Source of the DNA: Limnoperna fortunei
Lineage: Eukaryota; Mollusca; Bivalvia; Mytilida; Modiolidae
NCBI GenBank assembly: GCA_944474755.1
Contig: OX104124.1
Span: 27,750,452 to 27,814,451, forward strand
Direction: 5' to 3'
DNA length: 64,000 nucleotides
In this document: positions 53,913 to 64,000 of the stretch, in pieces
Layout: every line of letters begins with the position of its first letter
Numbering within the stretch: position 1 is the stretch's first letter
Made by a program: the position numbers and the translations under genes
Notes under the pieces: generated by a model
The model's database searches: none
The model's input: only the letters and a program-made list of their open reading frames with translations
What the model was told of the DNA's origin: nothing

Positions 53913-56252
53913 TTTGTTCTGTTTTGTACTGTTTATTGACTGGTTCTTTATTCAGTTTTGTACAGTTTATTGACTGGTTCTTTATTTAGTTTTGTACAGT
54001 TTATTGACTGTTTCTTTTTTTAGTTTTGTACAGTTTATTGACTGTTTCTATATTTAGTTTTGTACAGTTTATTGACTGTTTCTTTATTTAGTTTTGTACA
54101 GTTTATTGACTGTTTCTTTATTTAGTTTGTGTACAATTTATGGACTAGTTCTTTATTTAGTTTTGTACAGTTTATTGACTGTTTCTTTATTTAGTTTTGT
54201 GCAGTTTATTGACTGTTTCTTTATTTAGTTTTGTACAGTTTATTGACTGGTTCTTTTTTGAGTTTTATACAGTTTATTGACTGGTTCTTTATTCAGTTTT
54301 GTACAGTTTATTGACTGGTTCTTTATTGAGTTTGTGTACAGTTTTTTGACTGGTTCTTTATTGAGTTTTGTACAGTTTATTGACTTGTTCTTTATTCAGT
54401 TTTGTACAGTTTATTGACTGGTTCTTTTTGAGTTTTGTACAGTTTTTTGACTGGTTCTTTATTGAGTTTTGTACAGTTTATTCACTGTTTCTTTATTGAG
54501 TTTGGTACAGTTTATTGACTGTTTCTTTATTCTTGTACAGTTTATTGACTGGTTCTTTATTTAGTGTTATACAGTTTATTGACTGGTCCTTTATTGAGTT
54601 TTGTACAGTTTATTGACTGGTTCTTTATTGAGTTTTGTGCAGTTTATTGACTGGTTCTTTATTGAGTTTTGTACAGTTTATTGACTGGTTCTTTATTCAG
54701 TTTTGTACAGTTTATTGACTAATTCTTTATTGAGTTTTGTACAGTTTATTGACTGGTTCTTTATTCAGTTTTGTACAGTTTTTTGACTGTTTCTTTATTG
54801 AGTTGTGTACTGTTTATTGACTGGTTCTTTGTTCTGTTTTGTACTGTTTATTGACTGGTTCTTTATTCAGTTTTGTACAGTTTATTGACTGGTTCTTTAT
54901 TTAGTTTTGTACAGTTTATTGACTGTTTCTTTATTTATTTTTGTACAGTTTATTGACTGTTTCTATATTTAGTTTTGTACAGTTTATTGACTGTTTCTTT
55001 ATTTAGTTTTGTACAGTTCATTGACTGTTTCTTTATTTAGTTTGTGTACAATTTATGGACTAGTTCTTTATTTAGTTTTGTGCAGTTTATTGACTGTTTC
55101 TTTATTTAGTTTTGTACAGTTTATTGACTGTTTCTTTATTTAGTTTAGCACAGTTTATTGACTGGTTCTTTATTGAGTTTTGTACAGTTTATTGACTGGT
55201 TCTTTATTCAGCTTTGTAATGTTTATTGACTGGTTCTTTATTGAGTTTTGTACAGTTTATTGACTGGTTCTTTATTCAGTTTTGTACAGTTTTTTGACTG
55301 TTTCTTTATTGAGTTTTGTACAGTTTATTAACTGGTTCTTTGTTCTGTTTTGTACTCTTTATTGTCTGGTTCTTTATTCAGTTTTGTAAAGTTTATTGAC
55401 TGGTTCTTTTTTTAGTTTTGTGCAGTTTATTGACTGTTTCTTTATTTAGTTTTGTACAGTTTATTGACTGTTTCTATATTTAGTTTTGTACAGTTTATTG
55501 ACTGTTTCTTTATTTAGTTTTGTACAGTTTATTGACTGTTTCTTTATTTAGTTTGTGTACAATTTATGGACTGGTTCTTTATTTTGTTTTGTACAGTTTA
55601 TTGACTGTTTCTTTATTTAGTTTTATACAGTTTATTGACTGTTTCTTTATTTAGTTTTGTACAGTTTATTGACTTGTTCTTTATTGAGTTTTGTACAGTT
55701 TATTGACTGGTTCTTTATTCAGTTTTGAAATGTTTATTGACTGGTTCTTCATTGAGTTTTGTACAGTTTATTGACTGGTTCTTTATTCATTTTTGCACAG
55801 TTTATTTACTGGTTCTTTATTGAGTTTTGTACAGTTTATTGACTGGTTCTTTTTTGAGTTTTATACAGTTCATTGACTGGTTCTTTATTCAGTTTTGTAC
55901 AGTTTATTGACTGGTTCTTTATTGAGTTTGTGTACAGTTTTTTGACTGGTTCTTTATTGAGTTTTGTACAGTTTATTGACTTGTTCTTTATTCAGTTTTG
56001 TACAGTTTATTGACTGGTTCTTTATTGAGTTTTGTACAGTTTTTTGACTGCTTCTTTATTGAGTTTTGTACAGTTTATTCACTGTTTCTTTATTGAGTTT
56101 TGTACAGTTTATTGACTGTTTCTTTATTTATTTTTGTACAGTTTATTGACTGGTTCTTTATTTAGTTTTCTACAGTTTATTGACTGGTCCTTTATTTAGT
56201 TTTGTACAGTTTATTGACTGTTTCTTTATTTAGTTTTGTACAGTTTATTGAC
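53913..56252 (+). repeat. Flank-type array, left partner of a block repeated 6,808 bp downstream
   Basis: From about 54240 this matches 61048 onward at an offset of 6,808 (200 monomers + 8 bp). Shared rare forms are AGTGTTATACAG (near 54563 and 61371), a 30-bp monomer (54511 and 61319), CAGCTTTG (55210 and 62018) and GAAATG (55727 and 62535). Between 55590 and 55727 the partners differ in monomer type but not in length. The left part, 53.91-54.24 kb, is ordinary mixed monomers. Confidence 0.82.
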
Positions 56253-59200
56253 TGGTTCTTTATTGAGTTTTGTACAGTTTATTGACTGGTTCTTTATTCA
56301 GTTTTGTAATGTTTATTGACTGGTTCTTCATTGAGTTTTGTACAGTTTATTGACTGGTTCTTTATTCATTTTTGTACAGTTTATTTACTGGTTCTTTATT
56401 GAGTTTTGTACAGTTTATTGACTGGTTCTTTTTTGAGTTTTATACAGTTTATTGACTGGTTCTTTATTCAGTTTTGTACAGTTTATTGACTTGTTCTTTA
56501 TTGAGTTTGTGTACAGTTTTTTAACTGGTTCTTTATTGAGTTTTGTACAGTTTATTGACTTGTTCTTTATTCAGTTTTGTACAGTTTATTGACTGGTTCT
56601 TTATTGAGTTTTGTACAGTTTTTTGACTGGTTCTTTATTGAGTTTTGTACAGTTTATTCACTGTTTCTTAATGAGTTTTGTACAGTTTATTGACTGTTTC
56701 TTTATTTATTTTTGTACAGTTTATTGACTGGTTCTTTATTTAGTTTTGTACAGTTTATTGACTGGTCCTATATTTAGTTTTGTACAGTTTATTGACTGTT
56801 TCTTTATTTAGTTTTGTACAGTTTATTGACTGGTTCTTTATTGAGTTTTGTACAGTTTATTGACTGGTTCTTTATTCAGTTTTATAATGTTTATTGACTG
56901 GTTCTTCATTGAGTTTTGTACAGTTTATTGACTGGTTCTTTATTCATTTTTGTACAGTTTATTGACTGGTTCTTTATTGAGTTTTGTACAGTTTATTGAC
57001 TGGTTCTTTTTTGAGTTTTATACAGTTTATTGACTGATTCTTTATTCAGTTTTGTTCAGTTTATTGACTGGTTCTTTATTGAGTTTGTCTACAGTTTTCT
57101 GACTGGTTCTTTATTGAGTTTTGTACCGTTTATTGACTTGTTCTTTATTCAGTTTTGTACAGTTCATTGACTGGTTCTTCATTGAGTTTTGTACAGTTTT
57201 TTGACTGGTTCTTTATTGAGTTTTGTACAGTTTATTCACTGTTTCTTTATTGAGTTTTGTACAGTTTATTGACTGTTTCTTTATTTATTTTTGTACAGTT
57301 TATTGCCTGGTTCTTTATTCAGTTTTGTACAGTTTATTGACTGGTCCTTTATTGAGTTTTCTACAGTTTATTGACTGGTTCTTTATTGAGTTTTGTGCAG
57401 TTTATTGACTGGTTCTTTATTGAGTTTTGTACAGTTTATTGACTGGTTCTTTATTCAGTTTTGTATTGTTTATTGACTAATTCTTTATTGAGTTTTGTAC
57501 AGTTTATTGACTGGTCCTTTATTCAGTTTTGTACAGTTTTTTGACTGTTTCTTTATTGAGTTTTGTACAGTTTATTGACTGGTTCTGTGTTCTGTTTTGT
57601 ACTGTTTATTGACTGGTTCTTTATTCAGTTTTGAACAGTTTATTGACTGGTTCTTTATTTAGTTTTGTACAGTTTATTGACTGTTTCTTTATTTAGTTTT
57701 GTACAGTTTATTGACTGTTTCTATATTAAGTTTTGCACAGTTTATTGACTGTTTCTTTATTTAGTTTTGTACAGTTTATTGACTGTTTTCTTTATTGAGT
57801 TTGTGTACAATTTATGGACTGGTTCTTTATTTAGTTTTGTACAGTTTATTGACTGTTTCTTTATTTAGTTTTGTACAGTTTATTGACTGTTTCTTTATTT
57901 AGTTTTGTACAGTTTATTGACTGGTTCTGTGTTCTGTTTTGTACTGTTTATTGACTGGTTCTTTATTCAGTTTTGTACAGTTTATTGACTGGTTCTTTAT
58001 TTAGTTTTGTACAGTTTATTGACTGTTTCTTTATTTAGTTTTGTACAGTTTATTGACTGTTTCTATATTTAGTTTTGCACAGTTTATTGACTGTTTCTTT
58101 ATTTAGTTTTGTACAGTTTATTGACTGGTTCTTTATTGAGTTTTGTACAGTTTATTGACTGGTTCTTTATTCAGTTTTGTAATGTTTATTGACTGGTTCT
58201 TCATTGAGTTTTGTACAGTTTATTGACTGGTTCTTTATTCATTTTTGTACAGTTTATTTACTGGTTCTTTATTGAGTTTTGTACAGTTTATTGACTGGTT
58301 CTTTTTTGAGTTTTATACAGTTTATTGACTGGTTCTTTATTCAGTTTTGTACAGTTTATTGACTGGTTCTTTATTGAGTTTGTGTACAGTTTTTTAACTG
58401 GTTCTTTATTGAGTTTTGTACAGTTTATTGACTTGTTCTTTATTCAGTTTTGTACAGTTTATTGACTGGTTCTTTATTGAGTTTTGTACAGTTTTTTGAC
58501 TGGTTCTTTATTGAGTTTTGTACAGTTTTTCACTGTTTCTTTATTGAGTTTTGTACAGTTTATTGACTGTTTCTTTATTTATTTTTGTACAGTTTATTGA
58601 CTGGTTCTTTATTTAGTTTTGTACAGTTTATTGACTGGTCCTATATTTAGTTTTGTACAGTTTTTTGACTGTTTCTTTATTTAGTTTTGTACAGTTTATT
58701 GACTGGTTCTTTATTGAGTTTTGTACAGTTTATTGACTGGTTCTTTATTCAGTTTTATAATGTTTATTGACTGGTTCTTCATTGAGTTTTGTACAGTTTA
58801 TTGACTGGTTCTTTATTCATTTTTGTACAGTTTATTGACTGGTTCTTTATTGAGTTTTGTACAGTTTATTGACTGGTTCTTTTTTGAGTTTTATACAGTT
58901 TATTGACTGATTCTTTATTCAGTTTTGTTCAGTTTATTGACTGGTTCTTTATTGAGTTTGTCTACAGTTTTCTGACTGGTTCTTTATTGAGTTTTGTACC
59001 GTTTATTGACTTGTTCTTTATTCAGTTTTGTACAGTTTATTGACTGGTTCTTCATTGAGTTTTGTACAGTTTTTTGACTGGTTCTTTATTGAGTTTTGTA
59101 CAGTTTATTCACTGTTTCTTTATTGAGTTTTGTACAGTTTATTGACTGTTTCTTTATTTATTTTTGTACAGTTTATTGCCTGGTTCTTTATTCAGTTTTG

Positions 59201-59999
59201 TACAGTTTATTGACTGGTCCTTTATTGAGTTTTCTACAGTTTATTGACTGGTTCTTTATTGAGTTTTGTGCAGTTTATTGACTGGTTCTTTATTGAGTTT
59301 TGTACAGTTTATTGACTGGTTCTTTATTCAGTTTTGTATTGTTTATTGACTAATTCTTTATTGAGTTTTGTACAGTTTATTGACTGGTCCTTTATTCAGT
59401 TTTGTACAGTTTTTTGACTGTTTCTTTATTGAGTTTTGTACAGTTTATTGACTGGTTCTGTGTTCTGTTTTGTACTGTTTATTGACTGGTTCTTTATTCA
59501 GTTTTGAACAGTTTATTGACTGGTTCTTTATTTAGTTTTGTACAGTTTATTGACTGTTTCTTTATTTAGTTTTGTACAGTTTATTGACTGTTTCTATATT
59601 AAGTTTTGCACAGTTTATTGACTGTTTCTTTATTTAGTTTTGTACAGTTTATTGACTGTTTTCTTTATTGAGTTTGTGTACAATTTATGGACTGGTTCTT
59701 TATTTAGTTTTGTACAGTTTATTGACTGTTTCTTTATTTAGTTTTGTACAGTTTATTGACTGTTTCTTTATTTAGTTTTGTACAGTTTATTGACTGGTTC
59801 TGTGTTCTGTTTTGTACTGTTTATTGACTGGTTCTTTATTCAGTTTTGTACAGTTTATTGACTGGTTCTTTATTTAGTTTTGTACAGTTTATTGACTGGT
59901 TCTTTATTTAGTTTTGTACAGTTTATTGACTGTTTCTATATTTAGTTTTGCACAGTTTATTGACTGTTTCTTTATTTAGTTTTGTACAGTTTATTGACT
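56253..59999 (+). repeat. 1,873-bp (55-mer) tandem duplication
   Basis: Bases 56253-58126 align with 58126-59999 at an offset of 1,873. Both carry a TTGCCTGG monomer, the GTCCTATATTT variant (56761, 58634), the ATTAAGTTTTGCAC variant (near 57725 and 59598), a 35-bp GACTGTTTTC monomer (57781, 59654) and the GTGTTCTG landmark. Homology ends near 58126/59999, where one copy has GACTGG and the other GACTGT. A one-base deletion near 56667 (CTTAATGAG) and another near 58528 are each confined to one copy, so these two changes came after duplication. Confidence 0.88.
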
Positions 60000-62900
60000 G
60001 TTTCTTTATTGAGTTTGTGTACAATTTATGGACTGGTTCTTTATTTAGTTTTGTACAGTTTATTGACTGTTTCTTTATTTAGTTTTGTACAGTTTATTGA
60101 CTGTTTCTTTATTTAGTTTTGTACAGTTTATTGACTGGTTCTTTATTGAGTTTTGTACAGTTTATTGACTGGTTCTTTATTCAGTTTTGTAATGTTTATT
60201 GACTGGTTCTTTATTGAGTTTTGTACAGTTTATTGACTGGTTCTTTATTCATTTTTGTACAGTTTATTGACTGGTTCTTTATTGAGTTTTGTACAGTTTA
60301 TTGACTGGTTCTTTTTTGAGTTTTATACAGTTTATTGACTGGTTCTTTATTCAGTTTTGTACAGTTTATTGACTGGTTCTTTATTGAGTTTGTGTACAGT
60401 TTTTTGACTGGTTCTTTATTGAGTTCTGTACAGTTTATTGACTGGTTCTTTTTTTAGTTTTGTACAGTTTATTGACTGTTTCTTTATTTAGTTTTGTACA
60501 GTTTATTGACTGTTTCTATATTTAGTTTTGTACAGTTTATTGACTGTTTCTTTATTTAGTTTTGTACAGTTTATTGACTGTTTCTTTATTTAGTTTGTGT
60601 ACAATTTATGGACTGGTTCTTTATTTAGTTTTGTACAGTTTATTGACTGTTTCTTTATTTAGTTTTGTACAGTTTATTGACTGTTTCTTTATTTAGTTTT
60701 GTACAGTTTATTGACTGGTTCTTTGTTGAGTTTTGTACAGTTTATTGACTGGTTCTTTATTCAGTTTTGAAATGTTTATTGACTGGTTCTTTATTCAGTT
60801 TTGAAATGTTTATTGACTGGTTCTTTATTCATTTTTGCACAGTTTATTTACTGGTTCTTTATTGAGTTTTGTACAGTTTATTGACTGGTTCTTTTTTTAG
60901 TTTTATACAGTTTATTGACTGGTTCTTTATTCAGTTTTGTACAGTTTATTGACTGGTTCTTTATTGAGTTTGTGTACAGTTTTTTGACTGGTTCTTTATT
61001 GAGTTTTGTAAGTTTATTGACTTGTTCTTTATTCAGTTTTGTACAGTTTATTGACTGGTTCTTTTTTGAGTTTTATACAGTTTATTGACTGGTTCTTTAT
61101 TCAGTTTTGTACAGTTTATTGACTGGTTCTTTATTGAGTTTGTGTACAGTTTTTTGACTGGTTCTTTATTGAGTTTTGTACAGTTTATTGACTTGTTCTT
61201 TATTCAGTTTTGTACAGTTTATTGACTGGTTCTTTTTGAGTTTAGTACAGTTTTTTGACTGGTTCTTTATTGAGTTTTGTACAGTTTATTCACTGTTTCT
61301 TTATTGAGTTTGGTACAGTTTATTGACTGTTTCTTTATTCTTGTACAGTTTATTGACTGGTTCTTTATTTAGTGTTATACAGTTTATTGACTGGTCCTTT
61401 ATTGAGTTTTGTACAGTTTATTGACTGGTTCTTTATTGAGTTTTGTGCAGTTTATTGACTGGTTCTTTATTGAGTTTTGTACAGTTTATTGACTGGTTCT
61501 TTATTCAGTTTTGTACAGTTTATTGACTAATTCTTTATTGAGTTTTGTACAGTTTATTGACTGGTTCTTTATTCAGTTTTGTACAGTTTTTTGACTGTTT
61601 CTTTATTGAGTTTTGTACAGTTTATTGACTGGTTCTTTGTTCTGTTTTGTACTGTTTATTGACTGGTTCTTTATTCAGTTTTGTACAGTTTATTGACTGG
61701 TTCTTTATTTAGTTTTGTACAGTTTATTGACTGTTTCTTTATTTATTTTTGTACAGTTTATTGACTGTTTCTATATTTAGTTTTGTACAGTTTATTGACT
61801 GTTTCTTTATTTAGTTTTGTACAGTTCATTGACTGTTTCTTTATTTAGTTTGTGTACAATTTATGGACTAGTTCTTTATTTAGTTTTGTACAGTTTATTG
61901 ACTGTTTCTTTATTTAGTTTTGTACAGTTTATTGACTGTTTCTTTATTTAGTTTAGTACAGTTTATTGACTGGTTCTTTATTGAGTTTTGTACAGTTTAT
62001 TGACTGGTTCTTTATTCAGCTTTGTAATGTTTATTGACTGGTTCTTTATTGAGTTTTGTACAGTTTATTGACTGGTTCTTTGTTCAGTTTTGTACAGTTT
62101 TTTGACTGTTTCTTTATTGAGTTTTGTACAGTTTATTAACTGGTTCTTTGTTCTGTTTTGTACTGTTTATTGTCTGGTTCTTTATTCAGTTTTGTAAAGT
62201 TTATTGACTGGTTCTTTTTTTAGTTTTGTGCAGTTTATTGATTGTTTCTTTATTTAGTTTTGTACAGTTTATTGACTGTTTCTATATTTAGTTTTGTACA
62301 GTTTATTGACTGTTTCTTTATTTAGTTTTGTACAGTTTATTGACTGTTTCTTTATTTAGTTTGTGTACAATTTATGGACTGGTTCTTTATTTTGTTTTGT
62401 ACAGTTTATTAACTGGTTCTTTGTTCTGTTTTGTACTGTTTATTGTCTGGTTCTTTATTTAGTTTTGTACAGTTTATTGACTTGTTCTTTATTCAGTTTT
62501 GTACAGTTTATTGACTGGTTCTTTATTCAGTTTTGAAATGTTTATTGACTGGTTCTTCATTGAGTTTTGTACAGTTTATTGACTGGTTCTTTATTCATTT
62601 TTGCACAGTTTATTTACTGGTTCTTTATTGAGTTTTGTACAGTTTATTGACTGGTTCTTTTTTGAGTTTTATACAGTTTATTGACTGGTTCTTTATTCAG
62701 TTTTGTACAGTTTATTGACTGGTTCTTTATTGAGTTTGTGTACAGTTTTTTGACTGGTTCTTTATTGAGTTTTGTACAGTTTATTGACTTGTTCTTTATT
62801 CAGTTTTGTACAGTTTATTGACTGGTTCTTTATTGAGTTTTGTACAGTTTTTTGACTGGTTCTTTATTGAGTTTTGTACAGTTTATTCACTGTTTCTTTA

Positions 62901-64000
62901 TTGAGTTTTGTACAGTTTATTGACTGTTTCTTTATTTATTTTTGTACAGTTTATTGACTGGTTCTTTATTTAGTTTTCTACAGTTTATTGACTGGTCCTT
63001 TATTTAGTTTTGTACAGTTTATTGACTGTTTCTTTATTTAGTTTTGTACAGTTTATTGACTGGTTCTTTATTGAGTTTTGTACAGTTTATTGACTGGTTC
63101 TTTATTCAGTTTTGTAATGTTTATTGACTGGTTCTTCATTGAGTTTTGTACAGTTTATTGACTGGTTCTTTATTCATTTTTGTACAGTTTATTTACTGGT
63201 TCTTTATTGAGTTTTGTACAGTTTATTGACTGGTTCTTTTTTGAGTTTTATACAGTTTATTGACTGGTTCTTTATTCAGTTTTGTACAGTTTATTGACTG
63301 GTTCTTTATTGAGTTTGTGTACAGTTTTTTAACTGGTTCTTTATTGAGTTTTGTACAGTTTATTGACTTGTTCTTTATTCAGTTTTGTACAGTTTATTGA
63401 CTGGTTCTTTATTGAGTTTTGTACAGTTTTTTGACTGGTTCTTTATTGAGTTTTGTACAGTTTATTCACTGTTTCTTTATTGAGTTTTGTACAGTTTATT
63501 GACTGTTTCTTTATTTATTTTTGTACAGTTTATTGACTGGTTCTTTATTCAGTTTTGTACAGTTTATTGACTGGTCCTATATTTAGTTTTGTACAGTTTA
63601 TTAACTGTTTCTTTATTTAGTTTTGTACAGTTTATTGACTGGTTCTTTATTGAGTTTTGTACAGTTTATTGACTGGTTCTTTATTCATTTTTGTAATGTT
63701 TATTGACTGGTTCTTCATTGAGTTTTGTACAGTTTATTGACTGGTTCTTTATTCATTTTTGTACAGTTTATTGACTGGTTCTTTATTGAGTTTTGTACAG
63801 TTTATTGACTGGTTCTTTTTTGAGTTTTATACAGTTTATTGACTGATTCTTTATTCAGTTTTGTTCAGTTTATTGACTGGTTCTTTATTGAGTTTGTCTA
63901 CAGTTTTCTGACTGGTTCTTTATTGAGTTTTGTACCGTTTATTGACTTGTTCTTTATTCAGTTTTGTACAGTTTATTGACTGGTTCTTCATTGAGTTTTG
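60000..64000 (+). repeat. Right-edge flank-type array
   Basis: Continues the satellite to the last base. From about 61048 it is the right partner of the 6,808-bp-spaced block; the offset becomes 6,809 after the one-base deletion near 56667. It contains a 579-bp HOR (62535, 63114, 63693) and a 33-bp monomer lacking one C (61001-61012 region). It also resembles 3.0-7.9 kb, so both sides of the superunits belong to the same array type. The array clearly continues past the window. Confidence 0.85.

Larger units (their letters stand above)
1786..59281 (+). repeat. Recurring stop-loss landmark trio (21 copies)
   Basis: These are non-coding 186-bp stretches useful as HOR markers. Nineteen share a TTGGCTGG monomer and start at 1786, 8933, 11895, 13154, 15332, 17033, 18292, 20504, 21763, 23464, 30037, 31126, 34088, 36164, 38342, 39601, 41302, 47875 and 51580. 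Two more with TTGCCTGG start at 57223 and 59096. In each, a change at the TGA of the monomer start (to TGG or TGC) lets one frame run 61 codons. The first codon is TTG in the nineteen, and no ATG opens any of them. The copies at 30037, 47875 and 51580 also share an ACTGAG monomer. Translation is very unlikely. Confidence 0.85.
1..64000 (+). repeat. 34-bp satellite array filling the entire window
   Basis: Every part of the window reads as head-to-tail copies of a 34-bp unit in one orientation. The unit starts with TTTATTGAC, has a pyrimidine-rich middle and ends with TGTACAG. No inverted block, unique spacer, transposon fragment or gene interrupts it. About 1,880 copies fit. The reference monomer is 53% T and 29% GC. 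The commonest alternative class, with T at positions 12 and 22, is about 24% GC. The G+T content of the + strand is close to 73%, so the strands are strongly asymmetric. Satellites of this kind sit in eukaryotic heterochromatin and evolve by unequal exchange and gene conversion; which compartment this one occupies cannot be read from the window. I do not recognise the family. Array status is certain; the eukaryotic origin is inferred. Confidence 0.98.

Noticed and set aside
1786..59281. Twenty-one 61-residue hydrophobic proteins
   Set aside because: They start at TTG or another non-ATG codon, lie wholly inside satellite monomers, exist only because one TGA mutated, and have no upstream signals. 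The hydrophobic look comes from T-rich codons.
1..64000. CRISPR array, because the repeat length is about 34 bp
   Set aside because: Repeats abut directly with no unique spacers, and there are no cas genes or leader.
1..64000. Tandem recombination sites, since 34 bp is also the length of lox-type sites
   Set aside because: The monomer lacks the 13-8-13 inverted-repeat layout; its only dyad is four or five base pairs around six bases.
1..64000. Telomeric repeat or CENP-B box array
   Set aside because: No TTAGGG-like short repeat and no TTCG...CGGGA-type box in the monomer. Centromere function cannot be judged from this sequence.
1..64000. Bacterial-type promoters (TTGACT followed by TATA-like sequence)
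   Set aside because: TTGACT recurs in nearly every monomer by descent and is not followed by a gene; the context is eukaryotic satellite.
1..64000. tRNA, rRNA or small RNA genes
   Set aside because: No stretch departs from the 34-bp pattern for more than a few bases, so there is no room for an RNA gene.
1..64000. LTR or other transposon ends at duplication junctions
   Set aside because: Junctions at 3782, 28723, 30918, 50275 and 58126 show ordinary monomers on both sides, with no target-site duplication or terminal repeat.
1..64000. Sequencing-error origin for the whole variant pattern
   Set aside because: Rare variants recur in the same order at constant offsets over many kilobases, which random errors would not do. 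Isolated one-base deletions could still be errors.

Overview
The whole window is one satellite DNA array. I see no gene, RNA gene, transposon or unique sequence from the first base to the last. The unit is an AT-rich 34-bp monomer in uninterrupted head-to-tail order, always in the same orientation, which gives roughly 1,880 monomers. A clean copy lies at 8941-8974. Its + strand holds 18 T, 7 G, 6 A and 3 C. An array this long, free of unique sequence and without coding capacity, points to eukaryotic heterochromatin (centromeric, pericentromeric, subtelomeric or sex-chromosomal) from a long-read assembly. I do not recognise the monomer and cannot name the organism.

Monomers differ at a limited set of positions that act as barcodes. 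Using the 8941-8974 numbering these are 4, 7, 11-14, 17-19, 22, 24 and 29-33, plus a few length variants of 30, 33 and 35 bp. The barcodes expose several levels of higher-order repeat (HOR). Layout: 1-1364 is a 682-bp (20-mer) tandem pair. 1365-3440 is mixed monomers, including a stretch that recurs near 49-50 kb. 3441-7869 holds a 340-bp pair and then a 2,044-bp tandem duplication that itself contains 579-bp (17-mer) HORs. 7870-8724 is mixed. 8725-30917 is a superunit of about 22.2 kb. 30918-48755 is a second, shorter copy of that superunit. 46570-53912 is a 3,705-bp tandem duplication that starts inside the second superunit and runs past its end. 54240-64000 is flank-type array with a 1,873-bp tandem duplication and a block repeated at a distance of 6,808 bp.

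The most striking result is the pair of superunits. Landmark offsets reconcile exactly: 22,193 + 375 + 442 - 5,172 = 17,838. So 30.9-48.8 kb is a tandem copy of 8.7-30.9 kb that differs by two block-scale gains and one contraction between repeats 5,172 bp apart. Single-base differences are very few, so the event is recent or an assembly artefact.

The only open reading frames are 61-codon stretches starting with TTG. They arise where one monomer has lost an in-frame TGA, and they serve only as HOR landmarks. Offsets were obtained by aligning rare variants by eye; block edges are uncertain by about one monomer (34 bp) unless noted.
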